A stretch of DNA of 64,000 nucleotides. Source: Chloroflexota bacterium (lineage in GTDB: Bacteria > Chloroflexota > Anaerolineae > Anaerolineales > Anaerolineaceae). The position numbers and the translations under genes are program-made. Location of the stretch: the NCBI GenBank assembly GCA_023434145.1, contig JAEYTI010000365.1, positions 5,611-69,610 on the forward strand, in the 5' to 3' direction. The notes beneath the pieces are model-generated. The model was given only the letters and a program-made list of their open reading frames with translations, was not told the DNA's origin and did not search any database. Each line of letters starts with the position of its first letter. Within the stretch, counting starts at the first letter, position 1. This document shows, piece after piece, positions 40,135 to 49,162 of the stretch.

Positions 40135-43100
40135 TTACTGCTCCTGCCGGTGGGGCAGCTGGCTAATGACCTCACTCAATTTCTTCAGCTCCCTTGGTCG
40201 CGGATCGCGCGACGCGCTCCAGGCGAAAGCCACCAACGTACCAAGGCCGGCCAGGAAGACCAGCCACAACAGGATGGCCCAGGGTGAGGTCGCCGGTGGG
40301 GGAACGGTCGGCGTTGCAGGTATCATCGTTGGAATTGCGGTTGCCGTACCCGTTGGTAATATGGTGCGTGTAGCAGTCGCGCGCATCGTTGCTGTAGTAG
40401 ATGGCAATCGGATGGCGGTCGCGGACAAGGTCTGCGTGACCATTTGCGTAGCGACCGGAGGGATAACAATCACCCCATGCGCTTCAACCTGCTGGGCCAT
40501 GGAATCGATGACTTTCACGGTCACGTTGTATTCCCCGATGGGCGCCAGGATCTGGCCAAATTTGCGGTTCCAGACGACCTCTTTGGGCATATGGTTGGGC
40601 GAATAATTCAGATGCACATCCGGCCAGCGGCCCCCAGGGTCTGAAATATCGATGGTGATATCCATCAGTGTCAGATCGCCAGGGCGGATCTCCAGCAGCC
40701 CCTTTTCCCAGATGTACCAGCGCTCGGTCAGATCAATCTCTGGTAAAGCGTTTGCCACGATGTAATAGGATTTGGCGGTGGAGGTATTCCCCGCCTGGTC
40801 GGTGAAGGTGGCCTGAATGGCGTGCATGCCGCCCGAAAAGGGAAGGGTATCCCAGGGGGCTGACCAGCTGCCGTCCGAGCGGATCGCCACCGCCTGCCAG
40901 GTCTTGCCATCATCCAGCGACAGGCTCATCTTGCTCGTGCCGGACATCGCGTCATGAACGGTTCCATCCAATTGAACCGTTCCCTGCACTTTCGTCCCGC
41001 CCATGGGTGAAACGAACTGGCCGATGGGGTCGTGCTGGTCGATCTTGATTTCCTTGGCCAGCTCGGTCTGGTTGCCGGCCTTATCGACCGCCCGGAAATC
41101 CAGCTGGTGGAAGCCATCCTCGGCGATCTTGACCGCGCTCACCGGCTGCCAATCGCCATCATCTATACGGATACTCATCTGTGCCATGCCGGAGGTCTCA
41201 TCGACCGCCTTCGCCGACACATTGGCCGCAGAACGGAACCAGGCCAGTAGCCCTTCAATTGCGTCAATCGTGACATCGACCTGTGGTGGTGCGGCGTCTA
41301 TCTGTACGGTTTGCGCATGCTGGGTGACGTTGCCGGCATTGTCGGTGGCGCGGAACTCGACCTGGTGCTTGCCGTCACCGCTAACCGTGATTTTGTTCAG
41401 GCTCTGCCACGCGCTGCCATCCACGCGGGCTTCTACTTTGCTCAACCCGGAGACGGCGTCGCTGGATGTCGAAGTGACTTCTACCGCAGCGCTGGTGAAC
41501 CAGCCGTTCTGTCCAGATGTACCGCTGGCTTCCAGCAGCAGCGTTGGCCCTTGCAGATCGACTTTGAGCGCGGCGGTCTGGATGGTGGTATTGCCGGCGA
41601 TATCCGTGGTCTGGAAGGTAACCGTATGGCTGCCATCTTTCTTCAGTGTCACCTGATCATCGATCCACGCTCCGCTGTCGATTTTCACCTGTGCGGACGC
41701 CAGGCCAGAGAGCGCATCACTGCCGGAAACTTTCAAAACCGGTGCGCTGGTATACCAGCCATTTTGTCCGTCCGGCTGTGGAATGGTGGCGGTCAAACTG
41801 GGCGGGGTGAGGTCGATCCGTACCGTTTGGGATTGGTTGGCCTGGTTACCGGCCTTGTCGCTGGCGCGAGCTTCCAGGGTATGCACCCCTTCCGTAAGGG
41901 ATAGCGGGAAGGTGTTTCGCCACGCTCCGCCATCCAACCGGGCATCCACAGCCGCCAGACCAGAGGTCGCATCACTTGCGGCCGGACTGGCGCTGACCAT
42001 TGAGCGGTACCAGCCGTTTTGCCCGGCGGTCCCGGTCAGGTTGACGGTCAACTGCGGGTCGGTCTGATCTACCAGGTAGGTTCCGGAAGAAGTCTTGAGA
42101 TTGCCGGCGTTGTCCCGTGCGCGGAAGTTGACCGTGTGGCTGCCGTCCGTACGAAGCGTCGTACCGCCGGCCTGCCAGCTGCCGCTGCCCACCTGTAGCT
42201 CAGCCGCGGCCAGTCCGGAGGTGGCATCACTGCCGGAAACGGAGATGGTCGGCGCGGTCACATACCAGCCGTTTTGACCATCCGCTGCCGGAGCGCTGAC
42301 GGCCAGATCCGGGGCGACGCTGTCCAGCTTGAAGGAGGCGGCACTGCTGGTCGCGCTGTTGCCGGCCCGGTCGGTGGCCAGGGCCTGGGCGGTATGCGCG
42401 CCCTGCGTGGTGACGGTCAGCGGCCCAACCTGCCAGGCACCGCTGTCGATTTTGACTTGCGTTGCGGCAATGCCGGAAACCGCGTCACTGGCCGAGGCGG
42501 AGATGGTGACGGGGGATATAAACCAGCCGTTTTGGCCGTTGGGGGCCGGCACCGACAGGCTGATGCCCGGGTTTCCGGTATCCACGAAGATTGTCTGGCT
42601 GCCCTGCAGGCTGGTGTCGCCAAAGGTCGAGTGCGCCCAGTAGGCCAGGTTGGTCTGCCCTTGCGGCGGCGTCCAGTTGCAGTTAATGCTCGCTGCATCC
42701 GCCGGGTCGCACAGCACGCCGGTGGTGCCTTCGATGGATTGGATCTTATACCCGGATACCGGCTCGCTGGCCGAAAGCGCCAGGTTGGGCCCGCCCCGGC
42801 ACCAGCCGTTGGAACCTGGCGTCCCGCAGGTCAGATTGCCAGAAACGGTAGCATTGGGCAGTGTGGTGGTGTTGGTTACCTCTTTTTCCTGCTCTTCGCA
42901 GGAAACGCAGCGGCTATTGGGACAGGGGCTCGAGGTCACATCGCATTCACCGCCGTCCGAAATGCAGGTGCATTCGATCTTCCCGCTGCTGTTGTAGCAC
43001 ACACGCAGGTGCTGGGTGCTGGTCGTGGTGGTGGTCCGGTTACGCGGGCCGATGTAGTCGGCCGCGGCTCCCGGCGTGCCGGACAGGGACAGCACCAGCG

Positions 43101-43140
43101 CCAGGGTCAATACTAGGAGAAGTGATTTCTTGCGCTTCAT
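40135..43140 (-). CDS. Large secreted repeat protein (OmpL47/Ig-like), C-terminal membrane anchor
   Basis: About 1001 aa. Signal peptide (KKSLLLVLTLALVLSLSG), a Cys-rich N-terminal region, then about seven ~85-aa repeats of the kind GQNGWFxxxVxISxSASDAVSG...IDSGAW...DGSHTVxFRATDxAGN, characteristic of OmpL47/Ig-like surface domains. These are followed by a different domain, a Thr/Pro spacer with repeated ATATMRATAT-like motifs and a membrane segment (AILLWLVFLAGLGTLVAFAW) with a short cytoplasmic tail. The start may be TTG 43170, directly abutting the 45-aa gene; ATG 43140 is preferred for the signal peptide. Likely a surface adhesin or fibre protein. Confidence 0.82.
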   Translation of the reverse strand: MKRKKSLLLVLTLALVLSLSGTPGAAADYIGPRNRTTTTTSTQHLRVCYNSSGKIECTCISDGGECDVTSSPCPNSRCVSCEEQEKEVTNTTTLPNATVSGNLTCGTPGSNGWCRGGPNLALSASEPVSGYKIQSIEGTTGVLCDPADAASINCNWTPPQGQTNLAYWAHSTFGDTSLQGSQTIFVDTGNPGISLSVPAPNGQNGWFISPVTISASASDAVSGIAATQVKIDSGAWQVGPLTVTTQGAHTAQALATDRAGNSATSSAASFKLDSVAPDLAVSAPAADGQNGWYVTAPTISVSGSDATSGLAAAELQVGSGSWQAGGTTLRTDGSHTVNFRARDNAGNLKTSSGTYLVDQTDPQLTVNLTGTAGQNGWYRSMVSASPAASDATSGLAAVDARLDGGAWRNTFPLSLTEGVHTLEARASDKAGNQANQSQTVRIDLTPPSLTATIPQPDGQNGWYTSAPVLKVSGSDALSGLASAQVKIDSGAWIDDQVTLKKDGSHTVTFQTTDIAGNTTIQTAALKVDLQGPTLLLEASGTSGQNGWFTSAAVEVTSTSSDAVSGLSKVEARVDGSAWQSLNKITVSGDGKHQVEFRATDNAGNVTQHAQTVQIDAAPPQVDVTIDAIEGLLAWFRSAANVSAKAVDETSGMAQMSIRIDDGDWQPVSAVKIAEDGFHQLDFRAVDKAGNQTELAKEIKIDQHDPIGQFVSPMGGTKVQGTVQLDGTVHDAMSGTSKMSLSLDDGKTWQAVAIRSDGSWSAPWDTLPFSGGMHAIQATFTDQAGNTSTAKSYYIVANALPEIDLTERWYIWEKGLLEIRPGDLTLMDITIDISDPGGRWPDVHLNYSPNHMPKEVVWNRKFGQILAPIGEYNVTVKVIDSMAQQVEAHGVIVIPPVATQMVTQTLSATAIRLPSTTATMRATATRTILPTGTATAIPTMIPATPTVPPPATSPWAILLWLVFLAGLGTLVAFAWSASRDPRPRELKKLSEVISQLPHRQEQ

Positions 43141-43170
43141 CGATAAATTCCATGCTCCGATCGCGTTCAA

Positions 43171-43308
43171 CTAATGATGGCTGTCGGTCATCCAGCGCAG
43201 CAAGGCGGATAGAATCATGCCGCTGGCGACGCCGGTGGCGAGACCGATGAAGAACCACTGGGTGGCGACTGCCTGGCACACAGCCGGCGTCAGGTAAGAA
43301 ACATTCAT
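43171..43308 (-). CDS. 45-aa membrane peptide
   Basis: MNVSYLTPAVCQAVATQWFF followed by a hydrophobic helix (IGLATGVASGMILSALL). ATG 43308 has GGAGG overlapping the previous gene's stop, and its own stop touches the TTG of the repeat-protein frame, so it fits exactly between two genes. No family recognised. Confidence 0.55.
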   Translation of the reverse strand: MNVSYLTPAVCQAVATQWFFIGLATGVASGMILSALLRWMTDSHH

Positions 43309-43312
43309 TGGG

Positions 43313-43924
43313 TCAACCTCCTTCTAGTCCTTGTTCGATGATCTGCCCGGGCAGGATGTCCCAGGTTAGAAAGCCGTACTGGTAATGGGGTGGGAAGAGA
43401 CCCGTGTGGATGAAGACATTGCTCAGGTCCCCGGTCGGCTCTATCGCCGGATCCAAGAGGACCGGCGGCCGGCTGCCCTCGACGAGCGCCCTGATCCGGC
43501 AACGGGCGCTCTGGTTTCCAAAGCACAGCGAATGATCCACGGCTTTTTGCGTTCCCGGTATGCGCAGGGTCACATAGCGCGGCTGGGTGAAAGCCGCTGC
43601 CACCTCTTGCCGGCTGGTGGCCCCGCTGACCAGCGATTCGTACCCACCCGCGTCCTCGATTACGCCCACCAGCGCCCAAAGGCTGCCGCGACCATAGCGC
43701 ACCTCCACCAGATCCAGTTCTTGCTCAAACAGGCGATGTGTCTGGAAGCGGCGGTTGACGATCCCGGTCACTTCCCAGTGACCCTCGCGAAACACCGGCC
43801 CATTCCAGGCATTGGGAGGCACGTCGGGCGGGTCGGCCAGCACGCTCAGGCTGACGAGAACGAGCGCCCCAAACAGCAGGACCCAGCGCAAAACCTTCCA
43901 AAAAACGGGGAAAATGGCGCTCAT
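43313..43924 (-). CDS. Unknown exported or membrane-anchored protein
   Basis: 203 aa. Signal-anchor (MSAIFPVFWKVLRWVLLFGALVLVSLSVL), then ADPPDVPPNAWNG and a soluble beta-rich domain with two Cys (LCFGNQSARC). Its ATG overlaps the TadG stop (ATGA), so translation is coupled. It comes directly after TadE and TadG, and so may be a pilus-assembly accessory. Confidence 0.6.
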   Translation of the reverse strand: MSAIFPVFWKVLRWVLLFGALVLVSLSVLADPPDVPPNAWNGPVFREGHWEVTGIVNRRFQTHRLFEQELDLVEVRYGRGSLWALVGVIEDAGGYESLVSGATSRQEVAAAFTQPRYVTLRIPGTQKAVDHSLCFGNQSARCRIRALVEGSRPPVLLDPAIEPTGDLSNVFIHTGLFPPHYQYGFLTWDILPGQIIEQGLEGG

Positions 43925-44352
43925 CGGGTAAAGGCTCCCACTTCCGCCAGGCCCATTTGGGTGACGATGACATCTGGCACTACGGCCGGAAACAGGCGCG
44001 CCAGGTTGCACGAAACGCTGACCTGGACGGTGTTCGTCTCGTCGTTGACGTTGATGCCGGTGACCCAGGCGTGGATGCCTTGTGCCGAGAGCATGCCGGT
44101 ATTGGCGTTCACCATCGCCTGGGCTTGTGACCAGGTCGCATCGGTCGGTACGAGGTTGCCCGTAGCGCGGAATGTGCGCTGGTTGATCTCAATGGCCGCT
44201 CCCAGGGCGGCTGCATCCGCGGCGGCCGATACCTGCGCGCGGGCGTAGAAGTAGCGCCCCAGCTCGATGGTCATAGCCATGATTGGCATCATCACAAAGC
44301 CAATAAAGATGGCCCAGAAGGTGAGGGAGTAAGCGCGGCGGTCGTGGATCAT
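43921..44352 (-). CDS. tadG: TadG-like pilus assembly protein
   Basis: 143 aa. N-terminal signal-anchor followed by the conserved EL-GRYFYARAQVSAAADAAALGAA stretch, the Flp pilus assembly TadE/TadG-like hallmark. Full-length TadG proteins carry an extra vWA domain, which is missing here. TadE-type pseudopilins are processed by the prepilin peptidase. It follows tadE by 4 bp. Confidence 0.8.
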   Translation of the reverse strand: MIHDRRAYSLTFWAIFIGFVMMPIMAMTIELGRYFYARAQVSAAADAAALGAAIEINQRTFRATGNLVPTDATWSQAQAMVNANTGMLSAQGIHAWVTGINVNDETNTVQVSVSCNLARLFPAVVPDVIVTQMGLAEVGAFTR

Positions 44353-44356
44353 CGTC

Positions 44357-44755
44357 CTACCAGCCTTCCTGGCGGAATGTCACGTCCGAGCTAACAGTAA
44401 ATGGGTCGCTCCAGCCGATAAAACCGCCCAGATAGTTCGGGATGGTGCCCGAGACGCGCACCTTTAGGATCGAGCCGGCCACCCCACCGGGAGCCAGGAT
44501 CTGCACGTTCGGGCTCTGGACCAATTTGGCCGAAGCAATCGCTTCTCGTGCGCCATTCAAGGCATAGCAGGCTGAACAGCTTTGCGCGACCGACCCCATC
44601 CTTGCCCCATGCCGGGCGGCAGCCTGCACCGCCTGCTGGCCAAAGATGACCATGCCGAGGTTGATCGTCGCCAGCATGATCAGCACCGCAATCGGGGTCG
44701 TAATCGCTGCTTCAATCGTCTCCAGCCCGGCGCGGGCTTTGATGTATCTTTTCAT
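44357..44755 (-). CDS. tadE: TadE-like pseudopilin
   Basis: 132 aa from ATG 44755 (GGAGG upstream). GLETIEAAITTPIAVLIMLATINLGMVIFGQQAVQAAARHGAR is the TadE-type membrane segment with Glu at the start of the hydrophobic stretch. It comes between the pilin and tadG as in tad loci. Confidence 0.8.
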   Translation of the reverse strand: MKRYIKARAGLETIEAAITTPIAVLIMLATINLGMVIFGQQAVQAAARHGARMGSVAQSCSACYALNGAREAIASAKLVQSPNVQILAPGGVAGSILKVRVSGTIPNYLGGFIGWSDPFTVSSDVTFRQEGW

Positions 44756-44779
44756 AAGCGCCTCCAATAAAGATTGGTT

Positions 44780-44822
44780 GAGGCGGGCGGCTGCGCCAGC
44801 AGCGCTATTTCACGCCCGCCTC
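44780..44822 (-). other. Stem-loop after the pilin gene
   Basis: GAGGCGGGCG pairs with CGCCCGCCTC (10 bp), with an inner GCTGC/GCAGC stem. It follows the pilin stop by 16 bp and precedes tadE. No T-run; typical of a structure that lets a pilin message exceed its downstream genes. Confidence 0.6.
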
Positions 44823-44838
44823 TTGGTTGACCCTGGCC

Positions 44839-44985
44839 TTAGATTTTCCCGGCCACATCCATGACAATCGTGTTGATGTTCTCGCCCAGCAGCTTATACG
44901 CGCCGTAGACCACCACCACGATGACTGCCATCAGCAGCGCCACTTCACTGGCTTCGATGGCTTGGGTATCGAGTAGGTAACGCAT
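44839..44985 (-). CDS. flp: Flp/Fap-like pilin
   Basis: 48 aa, too short for most gene finders. MRYLLDTQA, then IEASEVALLMAVIVVVVYGAYKLLGENINTIV. Cleavage after Ala-9 would place Glu at +5, as in type IV pilins and Flp pilins. The start has a perfect AAGGAGG 6 nt upstream. It lies between the prepilin peptidase and tadE, the standard place. Confidence 0.78.
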   Translation of the reverse strand: MRYLLDTQAIEASEVALLMAVIVVVVYGAYKLLGENINTIVMDVAGKI

Positions 44986-45028
44986 GGTTTTCACCTCCTT
45001 TCCTGTAGAATAGGTCGTTCTTGTGTTG

Positions 45029-45550
45029 CTATCCGCTGCGCAGGAACTGCGCGGTCAGGTACCAGACCGTCCCAGCGGCAATCGCCAAGGTATAGGGCAC
45101 GGTCTTCTCCTTCCGTAGCAGCCCGATCAAACCTTGCATCCCGCCGGCCAGAAACACGGCCACGAGCAGCAGGGGATCGCCGAGAAACAGCAGTAACGCC
45201 GTCAGCATCTTGGTGTCCGCCCCGCCCATCACGCCCATTTCCCACAAAACCCAGGCCGCAAAGAGGGCCATGGATAGGTTTCCCTGGGCAGCGCTGCCAA
45301 AGAGAATGCAGGCCATCCAGGCCGCACCGGCCAGCAGGATGCGCGCTGTGTGCGGCAGATCAGAGATGGCAATCAGTGCCAGCACCATCCCAACCACCAG
45401 CCAGTCCCCGGCAATCGTCCGCCAGGTCGCGGCCAGGAGCAGCGCGCTTAGGGTCAAGGTGTTGGGCACCTGGCGGGTCTTGAGGTCGCGCCAGACGCAG
45501 GCGGCTAGCCACAGCGCGAGGGGAACAACTGCCACTGCCGGCATCACCAC
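45029..45550 (-). CDS. A24-type prepilin peptidase (TadV/CpaA-like)
   Basis: 173 aa. DLKTRQVPNTLT near the N-terminus and VMGGADTKML in the middle are the two catalytic-Asp segments of A24 peptidases (GxGD reads GGAD). Multiple hydrophobic segments fit a polytopic membrane protein. Matures the Flp pilin and TadE pseudopilin. Overlaps the methyltransferase-family gene by 7 bp. Confidence 0.85.
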   Translation of the reverse strand: MVMPAVAVVPLALWLAACVWRDLKTRQVPNTLTLSALLLAATWRTIAGDWLVVGMVLALIAISDLPHTARILLAGAAWMACILFGSAAQGNLSMALFAAWVLWEMGVMGGADTKMLTALLLFLGDPLLLVAVFLAGGMQGLIGLLRKEKTVPYTLAIAAGTVWYLTAQFLRSG

Positions 45551-46116
45551 ACTCCGGGCAGCAGGCGGAAACGCACCTGCGCGGCATAAAGCGGATACCC
45601 GCTAATCATCTGCTCCTCGCGCAGGATGCGCAGCACCTGGATCAGCGCCAGGCATCCCGTGAGGATAAGCGCAAGCACCTGGTCTGGCGCTCCGGCGACC
45701 AGCGCCCCCCGCAGGAGCAGCTCGCCCAGATACATGGGGTGGCGCACCAGCCGGTAGGGGCCGCTCGTAACCAGTCCCCGGTCTGCCGGAGCGATGCCAA
45801 AACGCCCGCCGAGGGTCAGCAGCGACCAGAGAATCAAGAGATAACCGGCGAGCGCCGAGAGCGTGAGGAGAAGGCCTGGCGCTTCAGGGAGCGGCGAGGC
45901 AGTCGGCAGCACCGCGGCCATCAGTCCGAAAATGAGCCCCTTGCGATCGTAGCGCACGGTCGGGTAGCGGCGTAGGTACAGGATGGACAGAAGCCCATTG
46001 TGCAGCGCCACTAGATAGGCCAGCACGGTCGGGTGCTGCCAGGCGGCCAGGCCCGAGAGGCCGGCGGCGACCCCAAAGAATAGAAAACCGAGACGATTTC
46101 GCCAATTCCTGTTCAT
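45544..46116 (-). CDS. Membrane methyltransferase-family protein (ICMT/PEMT-like)
   Basis: 190 aa from ATG 46116; longer upstream frames overlap the TadC gene and have no ribosome site. Several hydrophobic segments and the family signature GLVTSGPYRLVRHPMYLGELL near residue 118 mark it as an isoprenylcysteine carboxylmethyltransferase/PEMT-like membrane methyltransferase. Its TGATG overlap with tadC shows translational coupling. Unusual in a tad locus; possibly N-methylates pilin after cleavage, a job usually done by the prepilin peptidase in type IV pili. Confidence 0.75.
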   Translation of the reverse strand: MNRNWRNRLGFLFFGVAAGLSGLAAWQHPTVLAYLVALHNGLLSILYLRRYPTVRYDRKGLIFGLMAAVLPTASPLPEAPGLLLTLSALAGYLLILWSLLTLGGRFGIAPADRGLVTSGPYRLVRHPMYLGELLLRGALVAGAPDQVLALILTGCLALIQVLRILREEQMISGYPLYAAQVRFRLLPGVW

Positions 46117-46976
46117 CAAAACATACCCGCCACAACCGGATAGCCCACCACGACCAGCAGGATGACCAGGTAGGGCAAGAAGTAGAAGAAGACCATCGGC
46201 AGCACCAGTTCCGAGCCAACCTTTTCCGCGCGCTGGTCGGCCTGGCCGATGTAATCGGCAGCGATCGCGCTGGCCAGTTGTGCCATCAGCTCCTGCTGGT
46301 TGGCTCCGCGGCGGATGAACTCGAGCTGCACCGCCATCGAGACCAGTTCTGGCAGGAGCGAACGGCGTGCTTCTTCCTGCATCACCGGAACAAGCGTCCT
46401 GCCCTGGCTCATCTGGATGACCTGGATCATCCAGCGCCCGACCAGCGAAGTCTCTTTGGCCGAGCGCACCAACGCCTCTTCGAGCTTGACGCCGGCAGCC
46501 ATCTGGGCGGAAACCAGCTGGACGAACTCCGGCAGCTGGGATTGGAACGACCGCTGGGTCTTGCGCGCGGCAGCGCTTACATTCATGGCCGGGACTTGCC
46601 AGCCGAAAAAGGCGCAAAAAGCGCCCAGGAGCGGTGTGTCAAACACGATCAGGCCACCGACCCCGGCTGCGACCGCCGCGACCAGACGCAGGGCGATCAG
46701 CTGCGTGCCGGTCCAGCCACCCCACTTGTTACCCATCTGCGCCCAATACAGGTCCGCCTGCACCTTGCGCAAGAAACCGGCCGGGGTCCATTTCGCAACC
46801 GGCTTTTCCAGCGGCTGGAGCGATCGCCGCAGCCCAGACAGCTCCGCATCCGCCGGCCGGTCCAACCGTTCCAGCACAGAGGTTGCCCGGTGTGGCGAAA
46901 GGGAAGGCACGAACTCGACCGTCAACACAATCACGAGCGCCCCAACCAGGATCCCGAGAATGGTAATGATCGTCAT
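46116..46976 (-). CDS. tadC: T2SSF-domain membrane protein (TadC-like)
   Basis: 286 aa. A GspF-type domain: FQSQLPEFVQLVSAQMAAGVKLEEALVRSAKE... and MAQLASAIAADYIGQADQRAEKVGSEL, with membrane segments at both ends. Forms the inner-membrane platform of the Tad pilus with the neighbouring TadB. Overlaps it by 4 bp. Confidence 0.85.
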   Translation of the reverse strand: MTIITILGILVGALVIVLTVEFVPSLSPHRATSVLERLDRPADAELSGLRRSLQPLEKPVAKWTPAGFLRKVQADLYWAQMGNKWGGWTGTQLIALRLVAAVAAGVGGLIVFDTPLLGAFCAFFGWQVPAMNVSAAARKTQRSFQSQLPEFVQLVSAQMAAGVKLEEALVRSAKETSLVGRWMIQVIQMSQGRTLVPVMQEEARRSLLPELVSMAVQLEFIRRGANQQELMAQLASAIAADYIGQADQRAEKVGSELVLPMVFFYFLPYLVILLVVVGYPVVAGMF

Positions 46977-47857
46977 ACGGCCTCCATGATCATCGAGCGC
47001 ATCACGCTGTAGCCCAGGGCCATGCTACCCATGCCCACCGCGATAGCGATCTGCACCGGGAAGGCGGAGAGCGAGCCCTGGATGGTGGGATCCTGCCCGA
47101 GGTAGGCCAAAATCAGGGCCAGGACGCCTGGAATCACTTTGGCGGAAACCATTGCATCCCCGGCTTTGGCCTGTGAGCGGTTACGCGCCACCAGGATTTG
47201 CTGCGTTTTTTGCGCAATGGAGGAAAGCACCCGGGCGTACGCCCCGCCACCGGCTTGCAGATAGCCCTCTAGCAGGTAAGCCAGGTTGGCCAGCGAGGTG
47301 GAAGGTGAGCGCGCAGCAAGGGAAACAAGCGCTTCCTCACGGTTTTTGTTGCGCATCTCAGCGGCGGTGAGGAGCAGCTCCGGGGTCAAAGGGTTGGCGC
47401 CTTCCACTGCGAGCGAATTCCCCACCTCTTCCAGCACATCCGGGACCGCGCCGCCGGCCAAGAGGCCTGCCGTGATGCGCCCGATGGCCAGTGGCAGCAG
47501 CTTGTCGATGGCCTGCCCGCGGCTTTTGACCTTATCGTCCAGCCAGGCGGAAGGCACATAGAACACCAGCGCCCCGGCCGCGATGGCCGGCAACCCGGGC
47601 AGGAGGGCCCAGGTGATCACCGCGGTTACCGCAGCCCCAGCCACACACAGCAGGCTGAAGGTGATGGGTTGCAGGCGAATTCCGGCTGCCAGGAGTTTGT
47701 ATTCCAGCGAGTTTGCCGGCAGCTGGCTCAAACTTTGCGCTGCCTCAGGCGTATACAGGTCACCAATCCGCCGTTTCTCGCGTTCGAAGGGCAAGCGGTC
47801 GGGGGCAAATAGGAGAAAGATTAGTAGCGCGGCGAGGAAGCCGATGATAAAAACCAT
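46973..47857 (-). CDS. tadB: T2SSF-domain membrane protein (TadB-like)
   Basis: 294 aa. Membrane segments at N- and C-termini around a GspF-type domain (LLPLAIGRITAGLLAGGAVPDVLEEV and YARVLSSIAQKTQQILVARNRSQAKA). ATG 47857 has ACAAGGAG. Directly downstream of the ATPase gene tadA. Confidence 0.83.
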   Translation of the reverse strand: MVFIIGFLAALLIFLLFAPDRLPFEREKRRIGDLYTPEAAQSLSQLPANSLEYKLLAAGIRLQPITFSLLCVAGAAVTAVITWALLPGLPAIAAGALVFYVPSAWLDDKVKSRGQAIDKLLPLAIGRITAGLLAGGAVPDVLEEVGNSLAVEGANPLTPELLLTAAEMRNKNREEALVSLAARSPSTSLANLAYLLEGYLQAGGGAYARVLSSIAQKTQQILVARNRSQAKAGDAMVSAKVIPGVLALILAYLGQDPTIQGSLSAFPVQIAIAVGMGSMALGYSVMRSMIMEAV

Positions 47858-47869
47858 AGAAGCTCCTTG

Positions 47870-49153
47870 TTAATGGGTCTGGTACGGCTGGACGGCTTCC
47901 CAGCGCGGTTCGGCTGTGTCTTCGCGGAAGCGGTACAGCGGGCGGAAAGTGACCTGATCGCCTTCAGCCTCACCCACCTGGTTGATGGCCACAATCCGGC
48001 GGGTTTCCCGGCGGATGCCGATCTGCACCAGGAGATCGATTGAGGCGGCGATCATCTGGCAGGCTTCTTCGCGGCCGATGTGCTGGTCGGTGCCTAGGAT
48101 CGTAGCCATGCGCTGCACCGCCTCTCGCGGGCTGTCGGCATGGAAGGTGCACGCGCCCGAGTGGCCGGTCATCATGGCCCGGAAGAGGGCCATGGCCGCC
48201 TGCCCGTCGCGCACCTCGCCGACGATCAGATAGTCGGGCGACATGCGCAGCGCATCATCCACACCGTTGGCCAGCGTGTACGGCTGGACTTCCGTCCCGC
48301 GTGCCTGCGGCCGCGCTTCCACGGTCTGCACGGTCGTCCGGTCGATCCAGATTTCCTCTGGGTCTTCGATCTTGACAATGCGCCAGGGGAGGGGCAGGAA
48401 GTTGCACAGCGCCGAGAGCAGGGTGGTCTTGCCCGTGCGCGTACCGCCGCAGATCAGGATGCGCGCCCCTGACTGAACCGCCGCTTGCAGGGTCTCCAGC
48501 ATCGCCTGATCAAGCACGCCGCGTTCCAGAATCCACTCCGGGCGCACCGGCTTTTGCTCATACAAGCGAATATTGATGACCGGATTGCGCCCGGGTGGGG
48601 CGATCACCGGATGGAGCGCCTTGATCCGCCCGCCGCCGGGGTTGGCCGGGGTGGCGGGCAGGCGCGCGTTGACGGAGGGGTTGACCTCATTCAGGTTCTT
48701 GTTCTGCGGTCCCAGCAAGCGGTCCAGCACGCGCCAGATCTCATCCGGCTCTGGGCGCAAGGGGATCGTTTCCCAGCGCACGCTGCCTTTTTTCATCACC
48801 TGCAGCAGACCCGAGGAATACAGCGCCAGCTCGGAGAGGTCCGTGCGCGCCGGAGGCAGGAGCAAATCGAGAAAGCCCAAGCCCGTCAGTCGCCGTACCA
48901 GTTCGTTTGCCAGCTCGTTTTCTTCCGCCTGGCTGGCCGGCAAACTGCGCCGGCGCAGGCCCGTTGAGACCAGGGCGGCGATGCGTTCGCGGATCTGCGC
49001 TCGTTGCGCCTCGGATGGTCCCTGCAGCACCGCCGCAGGGAACTCGCGGTTGATCTGGTCGATAACTTCGTTGATCACGCCTTCGCGTTCTTTGGAGTCG
49101 AGGGCGCGCTGTTCGCTGGCGCTGGTATCGTAAAAGCTAAGAATATTGGACAT
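47870..49153 (-). CDS. tadA: Tad/CpaF secretion ATPase
   Basis: 427 aa. Walker A ICGGTRTGKTT near residue 240, Asp box IVKIEDPEEI, Walker B-like YLIVGEVRDGQAA and the His box GACTFHADSPREAV. Powers pilus assembly or secretion from the cytoplasmic face. Full length. Confidence 0.92.
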   Translation of the reverse strand: MSNILSFYDTSASEQRALDSKEREGVINEVIDQINREFPAAVLQGPSEAQRAQIRERIAALVSTGLRRRSLPASQAEENELANELVRRLTGLGFLDLLLPPARTDLSELALYSSGLLQVMKKGSVRWETIPLRPEPDEIWRVLDRLLGPQNKNLNEVNPSVNARLPATPANPGGGRIKALHPVIAPPGRNPVINIRLYEQKPVRPEWILERGVLDQAMLETLQAAVQSGARILICGGTRTGKTTLLSALCNFLPLPWRIVKIEDPEEIWIDRTTVQTVEARPQARGTEVQPYTLANGVDDALRMSPDYLIVGEVRDGQAAMALFRAMMTGHSGACTFHADSPREAVQRMATILGTDQHIGREEACQMIAASIDLLVQIGIRRETRRIVAINQVGEAEGDQVTFRPLYRFREDTAEPRWEAVQPYQTH

Positions 49154-49162
49154 AGGACGCTC

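Noticed and set aside
42274..43116. Long plus-strand open frame in the repeat protein gene
   Set aside because: Antisense of well-supported Ig-like repeats; low-complexity Arg/Gly-rich product.
45544..46617. Extended 357-aa version of the membrane methyltransferase
   Set aside because: The extra N-terminal part is the frame-shifted shadow of tadC; ATG 46116 with TGATG overlap fits better.
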